Origin: Limnohabitans sp. MMS-10A-192
GTDB taxonomy: Bacteria > Pseudomonadota > Gammaproteobacteria > Burkholderiales > Burkholderiaceae_C
Assembly (NCBI RefSeq): GCF_003063335.1
Contig: NZ_NERX01000001.1
Location: 186,001 to 250,000, forward strand
Length of the DNA: 64,000 nt
Reading direction: 5' to 3'
A program made the translations under genes and the position numbers. The notes under the pieces are model-generated. The model did not search any database, was not told where the DNA came from, and saw only the letters and a list, made by a program, of their open reading frames with translations. This document shows, in pieces, positions 1 through 7,840 of this stretch; the stretch's first letter is position 1; every line of letters begins with the position of its first letter.

Positions 1-108
1 GGCGGCGAAGCCCTGCCTTTGACGCCTGCTGAATTCGGTGCCCGCGCAGCCGATGACTCCAAACGCTTTGGCGCCATCATCCGCGAACGCAAAATCGTGG
101 GCGACTGA
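1..108 (+). CDS. Bug-family tripartite tricarboxylate transporter solute-binding protein, C-terminal fragment (partial at window start)
   Basis: The first 35 codons of the window read in frame to a TGA at 106-108. The peptide ends TPAEFGARAADDSKRFGAIIRE... and finishes RKIVGD. This matches the usual C-terminus of TctC/Bug periplasmic binding proteins, where a P-A-E-F helix is followed by a W/F-G-x-x-I-R-x-x-x-I stretch. The protein would bind a carboxylate in the periplasm. Only the tail is visible, so the ligand cannot be guessed and the family call rests on this short motif. Confidence 0.6.
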   Translation, partial: GGEALPLTPAEFGARAADDSKRFGAIIRERKIVGD

Positions 109-111
109 CGT

Positions 112-738
112 TCAGACCCCGGCCAGCTCGCGCAGGGCTTGGGGGTTGGGCAAGCCCAGCACCCGGCCTGCGCCACTGATGAGTTGGCGATCACGCAAGT
201 GCCGCAGCACGCGCGAAAAAGTCTCGGGGGCAATGCCCAACTGAGCCGCAATGGTCCGTTTGCGTTCACGCAAGGTGACGGCCAGTCCACCCACCACCGC
301 ATTCGGCTCGGCGTGGCGCAACAGCCATTCGGCGCAACGAGCATCGGCATCTTTGGCCAGCCGGCTCACGGCCAACTCGGTTTGCTGACGCTGAGATCTG
401 GCCATGTCCATCAACAAGGTTTGCGAGGGCACGGGCATGCTGAGCACCTGAGCCATGAATTCGGATGCGGCCACATACTGCAGTTGCACCGGGGTCAGAG
501 CCACAGCATCGACCGCATGGGGCAAGCCCAGCAAACCCGAAGACGCCTCCAGCCAGCAAGGGCCTTGCACCTCACCCAACTGGTGCGCCATCTCGCCTTG
601 CTGCAAGAACCCCAGAACAACGCGTCCCTCCATCAGATGCAAAACCTGAGCCGACGCATCGCCACGGTGCAGCAAGACCGTGCCGGCCGCCAATGCAGCG
701 GTGGATTCAAGCGAAGGGGAAACAGCAGTGGCAACCAT
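112..738 (-). CDS. Crp/Fnr-family transcriptional regulator
   Basis: A 208-residue cytoplasmic regulator. The N-terminal half is a cyclic-nucleotide-binding-like beta roll (GTVLLHRGDASAQVLHLMEG, then a run of short strands). The C-terminus is a winged helix with the recognition segment RTIAAQLGIAPETFSRVLRHL, the usual place of the Crp/Fnr HTH. There are no N-terminal cysteines for an Fnr-type iron-sulfur cluster, so oxygen sensing by that route is unlikely. An upstream in-frame TTG/GTG would add 13 residues; the ATG giving MVATAVSP was chosen because the domain begins there. Ligand and targets are unknown. It ends 4 bp from the stop of the convergent Bug fragment. Confidence 0.8.
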   Translation of the reverse strand: MVATAVSPSLESTAALAAGTVLLHRGDASAQVLHLMEGRVVLGFLQQGEMAHQLGEVQGPCWLEASSGLLGLPHAVDAVALTPVQLQYVAASEFMAQVLSMPVPSQTLLMDMARSQRQQTELAVSRLAKDADARCAEWLLRHAEPNAVVGGLAVTLRERKRTIAAQLGIAPETFSRVLRHLRDRQLISGAGRVLGLPNPQALRELAGV

Positions 739-786
739 GATGGGATTGACTTTGCCAGAGTCGCACCTCCACGGCATTGACGCACA

Positions 787-1908
787 TCAAATCAGTCGCT
801 CAACGAACCAAAACCCGCCCATCAGCATGGCGCACACCAAGCACATTTGCCGAATACGCTGTTGATGAGGCGCACTCAATCTGGCCAAGAGCAACCAGCC
901 CAAGGCCCCCAAAACCATTGCTGCAATGCATTGCGCCAACTCGACACCCAGGTTAAAGCCCAGCAAACTCCACAGCCGGTGCGCTGTGTCCAGGCCGATG
1001 GCCTGCAAGCTTGAAGCCAAGCCCAGCCCATGCACCAGCGCGCAAGAGAACACACAAGCCAAACGAAAGCGCATGGGCATCACTTGCTTGCGCTGGCGCT
1101 GCCAAGCCTCCCAAGCGGCCATGCCCACAATCGTGAAGGCAATCGCAGGCTCCACCCACGCCATGCCCAAAGTCACCTGCCCCAGCAAGCCCCAAGCCAG
1201 TGTCACAGCATGGCCCAAGGTGAATGCGGTCAAGATGCCGAGGATTTGTCGCCACGAGCCACCGCCGAGCAGCACCACAGCCAAAAACAGCAGATGGTCC
1301 CAGCCCGTCAGGATGTGCATCACGCCCAACACCACGTAGTCGGCCACCACACGCCAACCTGAGGGGAACAAGGCTTGTTCGGGCCGCTCGGGCGTGAGCA
1401 CCAGCAACTGCTTGTGAGGCCCTTGGGTCACGGTGATGCTCAATTGCTGCTCAGCTTGGCTGGGCCCGAAAAGCCCGGCATGCAACGCCAAGCCCTTGGC
1501 CGTCGCAGCACCCTCAGCGGACACGGGATGGGCCAACTTGAAACTCGCCAAAACCACCAGCTGCGTGACCGGGTCGGCTGGCTTGTCATCGGGCGGCGTA
1601 GGCACCAAGGTGATGCCATCGACCGGCCGTGGACCTTGGGTGTCACGCAGGCGCAATTGCGCTTTGAGCTGGTCCTGAATTTGCGGGCCATGCAGGCCCA
1701 ACTCTTGTGCAGACCAAGCGCCGTCACCGTCGTCGTCAATGCCCGAGAAAGCCGACACCGGCAGCGAGACCACCAGATAGGCGCCATCGCCATGCAGATT
1801 GAGCGTGCCCTTTTGGGCCACCATCAGATGGGCTTGTGCGCTGGCACAAGCCATCAGCAAGAGCCAACTCAAGCCTCGCAAACAACGGAAAAAAAGATGC
1901 ATGAACAA
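787..1908 (-). CDS. HupE/UreJ-family membrane protein
   Basis: 373 residues. A signal peptide (LSWLLLMACASAQA) is followed by an exported domain of about 150 residues, then a C-terminal multi-helix membrane domain beginning near residue 185 with the HupE-type signature VMHILTGWDHLLFLAVVLL. An EF-hand-like acidic loop (DDDGDGAWSAQEL, residues 58-70) suggests calcium binding in the exported part. HupE/UreJ proteins are associated with nickel or other metal uptake. This copy is 43 kb from the urease genes and has no hydrogenase neighbours, so a nickel role is only a family-based possibility. Confidence 0.8.
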   Translation of the reverse strand: MFMHLFFRCLRGLSWLLLMACASAQAHLMVAQKGTLNLHGDGAYLVVSLPVSAFSGIDDDGDGAWSAQELGLHGPQIQDQLKAQLRLRDTQGPRPVDGITLVPTPPDDKPADPVTQLVVLASFKLAHPVSAEGAATAKGLALHAGLFGPSQAEQQLSITVTQGPHKQLLVLTPERPEQALFPSGWRVVADYVVLGVMHILTGWDHLLFLAVVLLGGGSWRQILGILTAFTLGHAVTLAWGLLGQVTLGMAWVEPAIAFTIVGMAAWEAWQRQRKQVMPMRFRLACVFSCALVHGLGLASSLQAIGLDTAHRLWSLLGFNLGVELAQCIAAMVLGALGWLLLARLSAPHQQRIRQMCLVCAMLMGGFWFVERLI

Positions 1909-1962
1909 GCGTTAGATGACGCAGCGGACCGCCTGGTGGCGATCACGGCATGCATCACGGCA

Positions 1963-2976
1963 TTAATTGGCCCAAGTCGCCGCAGAACCCTTCACGCAAC
2001 GCTGAATGAAAGGATAGGTCTTGGTGATGTAGTAATGGTAAATGCCGCTGGGGAACTCGGGCGTCACGCCTGTGCGCCCATTGCATTCGTCCAGATCGCC
2101 CACTGACGCATCGAACACCCAATCTTGTTGGAAATGGCCCATGGCAAACAAAGTGGTGGAGGGGCGACCTGAATCCGGCGTCGTCTTGACGCGGTAGCTG
2201 CCCTTCATCTCCTTGAGCGCCGAGCTGGCACTTGTGGCCGTCTTGTAGCCATAGTTGGCGTAAATCGGGAACCCGTCTGCGGCCCAACCGACCAGGGTCA
2301 TGGTGGTCGTGCTTGCGCTGTTGAGTTTGGTGATCAGGTTGTTGGGCATGCCATGGTAGTGGTACTGGCCATTGGGCTGCACATGCGCGTTGTTCACGTC
2401 GGTGCCGAAATCAAACTTCCAGGGGCTGACGCTGGGGTCAGCCATGGCCTCCATGCGCCAGGTGCCGGTGCCACCGGCGTAGTTGCAGCCTGAAGCATCC
2501 GATGTGGCGCTGTTGGTGCATGTGCCTGCAGTGCCCGGGTCCATCTTCACGCTGTTGAGCGCATAACCGGGCAACTTGACCGATGTGCTGGTGGTGCTGG
2601 CAATGGGGCTGGTCGACACACTGGCCGAAATGCTTTGGACCGACAGCTTGGACGCAAAGTTGCCATATGTGACGTCATGGTTGGGTACGCCATTGCCGGT
2701 GACCGTGCGTGAGCTGCCGCTGCAGGTCCAGCTGTAGCTGAAAGGCAGCGTCTCATTGACGCTGTTGGTGCTGCTGCCGTTGGGCGCATTGTTGTACACC
2801 AGATTCTGGGTTCCACTGTCTCTGAAATCGCACAGCACGCCCGCTGTGGCGTAAGTTGTGCCGGTGATCGTGCTGCTGGTGCTGTCTGAACTTCCGCCAC
2901 CGCAAGCCGATAAGGCCAGTGCCACACCCAAGCTCAGCACGCTGGGGGCTGATGTTTTTGTCCATTGACGCCACAT
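1963..2976 (-). CDS. YHYH domain-containing lipoprotein
   Basis: 337 residues with a lipoprotein signal peptide (VALALSACGGGSSDS; lipid-modified Cys at about residue 25). The middle carries the tetrapeptide YHYH (GQYHYHGMPNNL) and the C-terminal third repeats it as IYHYYITKTYPF, the hallmark of the YHYH family. The AGGAG in front of the ATG supports this start. The protein is probably a secreted or membrane-anchored enzyme or metal-binding protein; no biochemical role can be assigned from sequence. It is the only gene in its transcription unit, and a perfect palindrome lies about 85 bp upstream. Confidence 0.8.
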   Translation of the reverse strand: MWRQWTKTSAPSVLSLGVALALSACGGGSSDSTSSTITGTTYATAGVLCDFRDSGTQNLVYNNAPNGSSTNSVNETLPFSYSWTCSGSSRTVTGNGVPNHDVTYGNFASKLSVQSISASVSTSPIASTTSTSVKLPGYALNSVKMDPGTAGTCTNSATSDASGCNYAGGTGTWRMEAMADPSVSPWKFDFGTDVNNAHVQPNGQYHYHGMPNNLITKLNSASTTTMTLVGWAADGFPIYANYGYKTATSASSALKEMKGSYRVKTTPDSGRPSTTLFAMGHFQQDWVFDASVGDLDECNGRTGVTPEFPSGIYHYYITKTYPFIQRCVKGSAATWAN

Positions 2977-3057
2977 GTTTCTGTCTCCTGTTGGGCGCCG
3001 AACACCCGACGCAACAGGGGAGGATCATATTTTAGGAAGTGACAAAAATTATTTTTT

Positions 3058-3084
3058 GATATGTAAAGTATTCATTTACATATC
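3058..3084. promoter_or_regulatory. Perfect 10-bp inverted repeat upstream of the YHYH gene
   Basis: Half-sites GATATGTAAA and TTTACATATC are exact reverse complements separated by 7 bases, in an AT-rich patch that contrasts with the GC-rich surroundings. It lies between the end of the glycerate kinase gene and the start of the YHYH gene, both on the minus strand. The adjacent run of T on the plus strand becomes A in the minus transcript, so it does not read as a classical terminator of the kinase gene. An operator for the YHYH gene is the better guess. Confidence 0.5.
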
Positions 3085-3099
3085 CGCCGCCAAGCACGA

Positions 3100-4398
3100 T
3101 CAGGCCACCCAAATCGCCCTGAAGTCGTTCACATTGGTGTGCGTGGGGCCGGTGATGACCAGATCGCCCAGCGCTTCAAAGTAGCCATAGGCATCGTTGC
3201 GCTGCAGATGCGCATCCAGCTTGTGGCCCAGCGCCACGGCGCGTGCCAGTGTGTCGGGCGTCACACGGGCGCCGGCGTTGTCTTCGATGCCGTCAATGCC
3301 ATCGGTGTCCGCAGCCAAAGCCCAAACACCCGTCTGGCCTTGCAAGCCTTGCGCCAGGCCCATGCAGAACTCACCCGCACGGCCACCGCGCCCGCGTGGG
3401 CTGCCAGCGGGCTGGGGCTTGATGGTCACGGTGGTCTCGCCACCGCTCAAGATCACGCAGGGCTTTTGGAAGGGACCCTGGCCTTTGGCGGCGGCGCGGG
3501 CCAAGGCGGCATGCACCTTGCCCACTTCGCGCGATTCGCCTTCGATCTCGTCGCTCAGGATGTAGGCGTTCACGCCCATGGCACGGGCCGCGTCTGCCGC
3601 TGCCTCCAGCGACTGCTGCGGCGTGGCCGTCATGTGGACGCTGTGGCCTGCAAACACCGGTGAGCCGGGCTTGGGCGTTTCCAGCGTGCCCGCCTGCAAA
3701 GCCTGCAACACATGGGCTGGCACATCGATCGCATAGCGCTGCAAGATGGCCAGCGCATCGGCGCAAGTGGTGGCATCGGCCACGGTGGGGCCACTGGCGA
3801 TGATCGACGGGTCATCGCCCGGCACATCGCTGATGGTGAGCGTGACCACGCGTGCAGGCGCACAAGCGGCCGCCAGGCGGCCACCCTTGATGCGCGAGAG
3901 GTGTTTGCGCACGCAGTTCATCTCGGCGATGTTGGCACCACTGGCTAGCAGCTGGCGGTTGATGGCTTGCTTGTCTTGCAGACTCAAGCCCTCGGCAGGC
4001 AAGGTCAGCAGCGCCGAGCCGCCACCCGAAATCAGGCACAAGACCAAGTCGTCGGCCGTGAGGCCTTGGGTCAATTCAAGAATGCGCTCGGCGGCCTTCA
4101 GCCCTGCTGCATCGGGCACCGGGTGCGAAGCCTCGACCACCTCGATGCGTTCGGGCAAGCCCGCAGGGCGTGGCGGCGTGTGGCCATAACGCGTGACCAC
4201 CAGACCCGACAGCGGCGCGTCTTGCGGCCACAAAGCCTCAACCGCCTGCGCCATGGCCCCACCCGCCTTGCCTGCGCCCAGCACCAGGGTGCGGCCTTTC
4301 GGTGGCGGGGGCAAGTGTGCGGCGGTGTTGTGCAGGGGCAAGGCGCGTTGCACCGCCACATCGTAGAGGTGGCGCAACGCGGTTTGAGGGTCAGTCAT
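3100..4398 (-). CDS. ttuD: Glycerate 2-kinase (MOFRL family; formerly called hydroxypyruvate reductase TtuD)
   Basis: 432 residues. The N-terminal DUF4147 domain begins with the nucleotide-binding VLGAGKAGGAMAQAVEAL and contains the glycine-rich ISGGGSALL. The C-terminal MOFRL domain carries LSGGETTVTI and ADTDGIDG. The family phosphorylates D-glycerate to 2-phosphoglycerate, feeding lower glycolysis. It is the last gene of a minus-strand operon with ttuC and a Bug binding protein. Together they read as tartrate (or D-malate) uptake, conversion to glycerate and phosphorylation. Older annotations call this family hydroxypyruvate reductase; kinase activity is better supported for the fold. Confidence 0.85.
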   Translation of the reverse strand: MTDPQTALRHLYDVAVQRALPLHNTAAHLPPPPKGRTLVLGAGKAGGAMAQAVEALWPQDAPLSGLVVTRYGHTPPRPAGLPERIEVVEASHPVPDAAGLKAAERILELTQGLTADDLVLCLISGGGSALLTLPAEGLSLQDKQAINRQLLASGANIAEMNCVRKHLSRIKGGRLAAACAPARVVTLTISDVPGDDPSIIASGPTVADATTCADALAILQRYAIDVPAHVLQALQAGTLETPKPGSPVFAGHSVHMTATPQQSLEAAADAARAMGVNAYILSDEIEGESREVGKVHAALARAAAKGQGPFQKPCVILSGGETTVTIKPQPAGSPRGRGGRAGEFCMGLAQGLQGQTGVWALAADTDGIDGIEDNAGARVTPDTLARAVALGHKLDAHLQRNDAYGYFEALGDLVITGPTHTNVNDFRAIWVA

Positions 4399-4472
4399 GG
4401 CGAACAGGTTTCAAGCGAGGTGAACAGTCCTTGAGGATAAAGGCATTCAAGCCTCAGACAGCTCAGCCAACA

Positions 4473-5462
4473 TCAGTCGGCGTAAACGCCCCCAGCCTTG
4501 ATGACCGGCGCCCACTTGGCCACTTCGGACATCACAAAGGCCTTGTGCCCAGCCGGGTCGTTGCGTGCGTCGTTGATGACGGAAGCACCGCCAGCATCTT
4601 GCTTGCGGATGAATTCAGGATCTTTGACGGCCACTTTCAGTGCGTCATTGAGCTTCTTCAAAACCGCCGCTGGCGTGCCTTTGGGCGCGTACAGACCTTG
4701 CCAGATCGTCACACTGAAATCCTTGAGCCCGGCTTCCTGCATGGTGGGCATGTCCTTGAGGACAGGCGAGCTCAAACGCGAAGGCGTGGTCACCGCAAAT
4801 GACTTGACCTTCTTGCCTTCGATCTGCGGGATGGTGGTGGTGGTCTGGTCACACATCAGGTCCACCTGACCGCCGATCAAGTCGGTCATGGCCGGGGCTG
4901 TGCCTTTGTAGGGCACCGAGGTCATGTCCACCTTTAGCGTGGACTGGAACAACATGCCGCACAAGTGCGAAGCCGAACCAGGTCCGGCGTTGGCGATGTT
5001 GATCTTGCCCCTGTTGGCCTGAATCCATGTGACCAACTCGGGCATGCTGTTGGCCGGCAAGCTGGGGCGGCCAATCAGGTTCATCGGGTTTTCACTCACG
5101 AGGCCGAGGTACTCGAAGTCTTTTTCCACGTTGTAGGGCAAGTTGCGGAAAAAAGTGGGCAAGGTGGCTTGCGCAATGTGCGTGAACAAGAGGGTGTAGC
5201 CATCGGCACCGGCCTTGGCCACCTTGTTGGCACCAATCGAGCCGGAGGCACCGGCCGAGTTGTCGATCACGATGCTGTGTCCGCCCATGGCCTTGCTCAT
5301 GGCCTGGGCCAGATCGCGCGCCGCCTTGTCGGTGGGGCCACCCGCCGCATAGGGCAACACGAAGGTGATGGACTTGTTGCTTGCAGGGTAGTCCTGTGCA
5401 AAAGCGTTCACAGACGCCAGCAGGGCGCAGGCGGTGGCAACGGGAAGAAACTTGGAGCGCAT
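4473..5462 (-). CDS. Bug-family (TctC-like) periplasmic solute-binding protein
   Basis: About 329 residues with a signal peptide (VATACALLASVNAFAQ). The first beta strand/loop is the Bug signature SITFVLPYAAGGPTDKAARDLA, and the ligand-binding loops follow (NAGPGSASHLCG; VPYKGTAPAMTDLIGGQVDL). Such proteins bind small dicarboxylates in the periplasm and deliver them to a TctAB membrane pair. No tctA or tctB is adjacent, so it must use one encoded elsewhere, possibly the pair at 21.4-23.4 kb. Three in-frame starts exist (TTG 5477, ATG 5468, ATG 5462); 5462 has AAAGG at the best spacing. Position between ttuC and ttuD suggests tartrate or D-malate as ligand. Confidence 0.85.
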   Translation of the reverse strand: MRSKFLPVATACALLASVNAFAQDYPASNKSITFVLPYAAGGPTDKAARDLAQAMSKAMGGHSIVIDNSAGASGSIGANKVAKAGADGYTLLFTHIAQATLPTFFRNLPYNVEKDFEYLGLVSENPMNLIGRPSLPANSMPELVTWIQANRGKINIANAGPGSASHLCGMLFQSTLKVDMTSVPYKGTAPAMTDLIGGQVDLMCDQTTTTIPQIEGKKVKSFAVTTPSRLSSPVLKDMPTMQEAGLKDFSVTIWQGLYAPKGTPAAVLKKLNDALKVAVKDPEFIRKQDAGGASVINDARNDPAGHKAFVMSEVAKWAPVIKAGGVYAD

Positions 5463-5543
5463 GTTCATACCTTTCAAGGCGTGAGGGTCAGAAAATCATG
5501 GAATTGGAAAATGGACAAACTGCATCCAAGGCGCATCATGGCC

Positions 5544-6608
5544 TCAAGCCAAGGCCTTGCATACCGCTTGGGTGACATCGTTTGTCAGGGCTTTCCCGCC
5601 CAGGTCACCGGTGTGCAGGGCCGGGTTGGCCGTCACGGCCTCCACCGCCTGCATCAAACGCTGGGCCGCGTCGTGCTCGCCAATGTGCTCCAGCAGCATG
5701 ACCACCGACCAGAAGGTGCCCACCGGGTTGGCCAGGCCCTTGCCCATGATGTCGAAAGCCGAGCCATGGATGGGCTCGAACATGCTGGGGTAGCGGCGTT
5801 CAGGGTCGATGTTGCCTGTGGGCGCAATGCCCAGGCTACCCGCCAGCGCAGCGGCCAGATCGCTCAGGATGTCGGCATGCAAATTGGTGGCGACGAGGGT
5901 GTCCAGGCTCGCTGGGCGGTTGACCATGCGGGCGGTGGCCGCATCGACCAGTTCCTTGTCCCACTTCACATCGGGAAATTCTTTGGAAATTTGCAGCGCG
6001 ATTTCGTCCCACATGACCATCGCGTGGCGCTGCGCATTGCTCTTGGTCACCACCGTGAGCAACTTGCGGGGGCGCGACTGCGCCAGCTTGAAGGCGTAGC
6101 GCAAGATGCGTTCAACGCCTGCGCGGGTCATGATGGACACGTCGGTGGCCGCCTCGATCGGGTGGCCTTGGTGCACACGGCCACCCACGCCGGAGTACTC
6201 GCCTTCGGAGTTCTCGCGCACGATGACCCAGTCCAGGTCTTTGGGCGTGCAGCGCTTGAGCGGCGCGTCGATGCCCGGCAAGATGCGCGTCGGGCGCACG
6301 TTGGCGTATTGGTCAAAGCCCTGGCAAATCTTCAGGCGCAGGCCCCACAGGGTGATGTGGTCGGGGATGTGTGGGTCACCCGCTGAGCCGAACAGGATGG
6401 CGTCTTTGTTGCGCAATGCGTCCAGGCCATCGGCCGGCATCATCACGCCGTGCTCGCGGTAGTAGTCGCCGCCCCAGCCAAAGTTTTCAAACTCAAAAGC
6501 AAAAGTGCCACAGGCCTTGGCCAGCACCTCCATCACTTGCTGGCCTGCGGGAATGACTTCTTTGCCAATGCCGTCTCCGGGGATGGTGGCGATGCGGTAG
6601 GTTTTCAT
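5544..6608 (-). CDS. ttuC: Tartrate dehydrogenase/decarboxylase (D-malate dehydrogenase family)
   Basis: 354 residues, the usual length for this branch of the isocitrate/isopropylmalate dehydrogenase superfamily. Visible motifs are IATIPGDGIGKEV at the N-terminus, the substrate-loop RENSEGEYSGVGGR, the metal/substrate region NLHADILSDLAAALAGSLG, and MFEPIHGSAFD near the NAD site. TtuC/DmlA enzymes oxidise tartrate or D-malate with NAD and decarboxylate them, giving glycerate or pyruvate. The downstream glycerate kinase favours the tartrate-to-glycerate route. It is first in its operon and divergent from a LysR gene across a short intergenic region with a LysR box. Confidence 0.85.
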   Translation of the reverse strand: MKTYRIATIPGDGIGKEVIPAGQQVMEVLAKACGTFAFEFENFGWGGDYYREHGVMMPADGLDALRNKDAILFGSAGDPHIPDHITLWGLRLKICQGFDQYANVRPTRILPGIDAPLKRCTPKDLDWVIVRENSEGEYSGVGGRVHQGHPIEAATDVSIMTRAGVERILRYAFKLAQSRPRKLLTVVTKSNAQRHAMVMWDEIALQISKEFPDVKWDKELVDAATARMVNRPASLDTLVATNLHADILSDLAAALAGSLGIAPTGNIDPERRYPSMFEPIHGSAFDIMGKGLANPVGTFWSVVMLLEHIGEHDAAQRLMQAVEAVTANPALHTGDLGGKALTNDVTQAVCKALA

Positions 6609-6682
6609 GGTGTGTGTCTAGGGTGAAAAGGATGGCGACATTGTGCGGCGCAACCCCTTCAACAAACACCCTAAAATTCAAT

Positions 6683-6709
6683 CCATTGTTAACCTGAGAT
6701 CAACAATGG
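6683..6709. promoter_or_regulatory. LysR-type operator (T-N11-A) overlapping the regulator start codon
   Basis: CCATTGTT at 6683-6690 and AACAATGG at 6702-6709 are exact reverse complements separated by 11 bp, giving the T-N11-A spacing typical of LysR-type regulators. The right half contains the ATG (6706-6708) of the LysR gene, so binding should block its own expression. The ttuC start lies 75 bp to the left on the other strand, a distance fitting an activation site. Confidence 0.75.
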
Positions 6710-7617
6710 AACCACGCCTGCAAGCCGCTGATTTGGGCTTTTTTGCGACACTGGCCATGGCCGGCAGCCTGAGCGCCGCCGCCCGCGAGATGCGCATCAC
6801 CACCGCTGCCGTCAGCAAACGCCTGTCGCAAATGGAAGCCCGCCTGGGCGTGCCCCTGCTCAACCGCACCACGCGGCGCATGAGCCTGACGGTGGAAGGC
6901 GAAACCGTGTTGCGCCACGCCCGCAGCATCCTGGCCGAAATGGCCGATCTGGAACAACAACTCGGCGCCAGCCGCTCCACGCCCAGCGGCCTGTTGCGGG
7001 TCAATGCCACCCTGGGCTTTGGCCGCAGCCACATGGGGCCGCTGATCAGCCGCTTTGTGCAGCAATACCCACAGGTCGATGTGCAGCTGCAGCTGTCGGT
7101 CGACCCGCCCGCGCTCACCGACGACACCTTCGATGTCTGCATCCGCTTTGGCCCGCCGCCCGATGCGCGCGTGATCGCCCGCAAGATCGCGAGCAACCAG
7201 CGGTTGCTGTGCGCATCGCCCGCCTACCGTGCACAGCATGGCGAGCCCAAAACCACGGCCGACTTGGCGCGGCACAACTTCATCAGCATCCGCCAAGGCG
7301 GCGAGGCCTATGGCGTGATCAAGCTCACGCGTGGACGCACCGGCAAAACCGAGACCCTCAAAACCCGCGGCAACCTGACCACCAACGATGGCAGCATCGC
7401 GGTGCAATGGGCGCTTGATGGTCATGGCATCTTGATGCGTGCCGAATGGGACATTCGTGAGCACCTGGCGCAAGGCCAGCTGGTGCAACTGCTGCCGCAA
7501 CACCACACGCCTGACGCCGACATCTACGCGGTCTATCCGGCTCAGCACAAATCGGCGGCGCGGGTGCGGGCTTTTGTGGATTTTGTGGCGGAGGCGTTCA
7601 GGCCAGCCAGGCCTTGA
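6706..7617 (+). CDS. LysR-family transcriptional regulator, probable activator of the ttu operon
   Basis: 303 residues. The N-terminal winged HTH reads DLGFFATLAMAGSLSAAAREMRITTAAVSKRLSQMEARLGVPLLNRTTRR (given here in pieces: positions about 7-60), followed by the linker helix and a type-2 periplasmic-binding-like effector domain. The ATG at 6706 starts at the normal distance from the HTH; an upstream in-frame ATG at 6643 would add 21 unrelated residues. It is divergent from ttuC and shares with it a perfect T-N11-A box. By analogy with DmlR-type regulators the effector would be tartrate or D-malate, which is inference. Confidence 0.85.
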   Translation: MEPRLQAADLGFFATLAMAGSLSAAAREMRITTAAVSKRLSQMEARLGVPLLNRTTRRMSLTVEGETVLRHARSILAEMADLEQQLGASRSTPSGLLRVNATLGFGRSHMGPLISRFVQQYPQVDVQLQLSVDPPALTDDTFDVCIRFGPPPDARVIARKIASNQRLLCASPAYRAQHGEPKTTADLARHNFISIRQGGEAYGVIKLTRGRTGKTETLKTRGNLTTNDGSIAVQWALDGHGILMRAEWDIREHLAQGQLVQLLPQHHTPDADIYAVYPAQHKSAARVRAFVDFVAEAFRPARP

Positions 7618-7840
7618 TGCGGGGCTGAGGCTGAAGGTGCAGCCCCCCATTGTTGGTCAACCAGTCACACCACACACCACAGAGTGAGCTCAGGTGTTTT
7701 ACTGAGTGGTTGCGGGACGAGCCTGGGAAGTGTCCGGTTCAGGCTGGGAGCGGACGATCACGGCGGGCATGCAGACGGCAGGAGTCGACCCATTGCAGCC
7801 ATTGGGTGGCGGGAAATTGGGTCATTCAGTGCTGATGGTC

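Noticed and set aside
787..1908. Assignment of the HupE/UreJ-like protein as the urease nickel permease
   Set aside because: It is 43 kb from the urease genes, has no shared operon or regulatory site, and the family is functionally diverse.
7618..7840. Possible gene in the gap between the LysR and sensor kinase genes
   Set aside because: Only short frames of about 60 codons without ribosome sites; probably decayed sequence.
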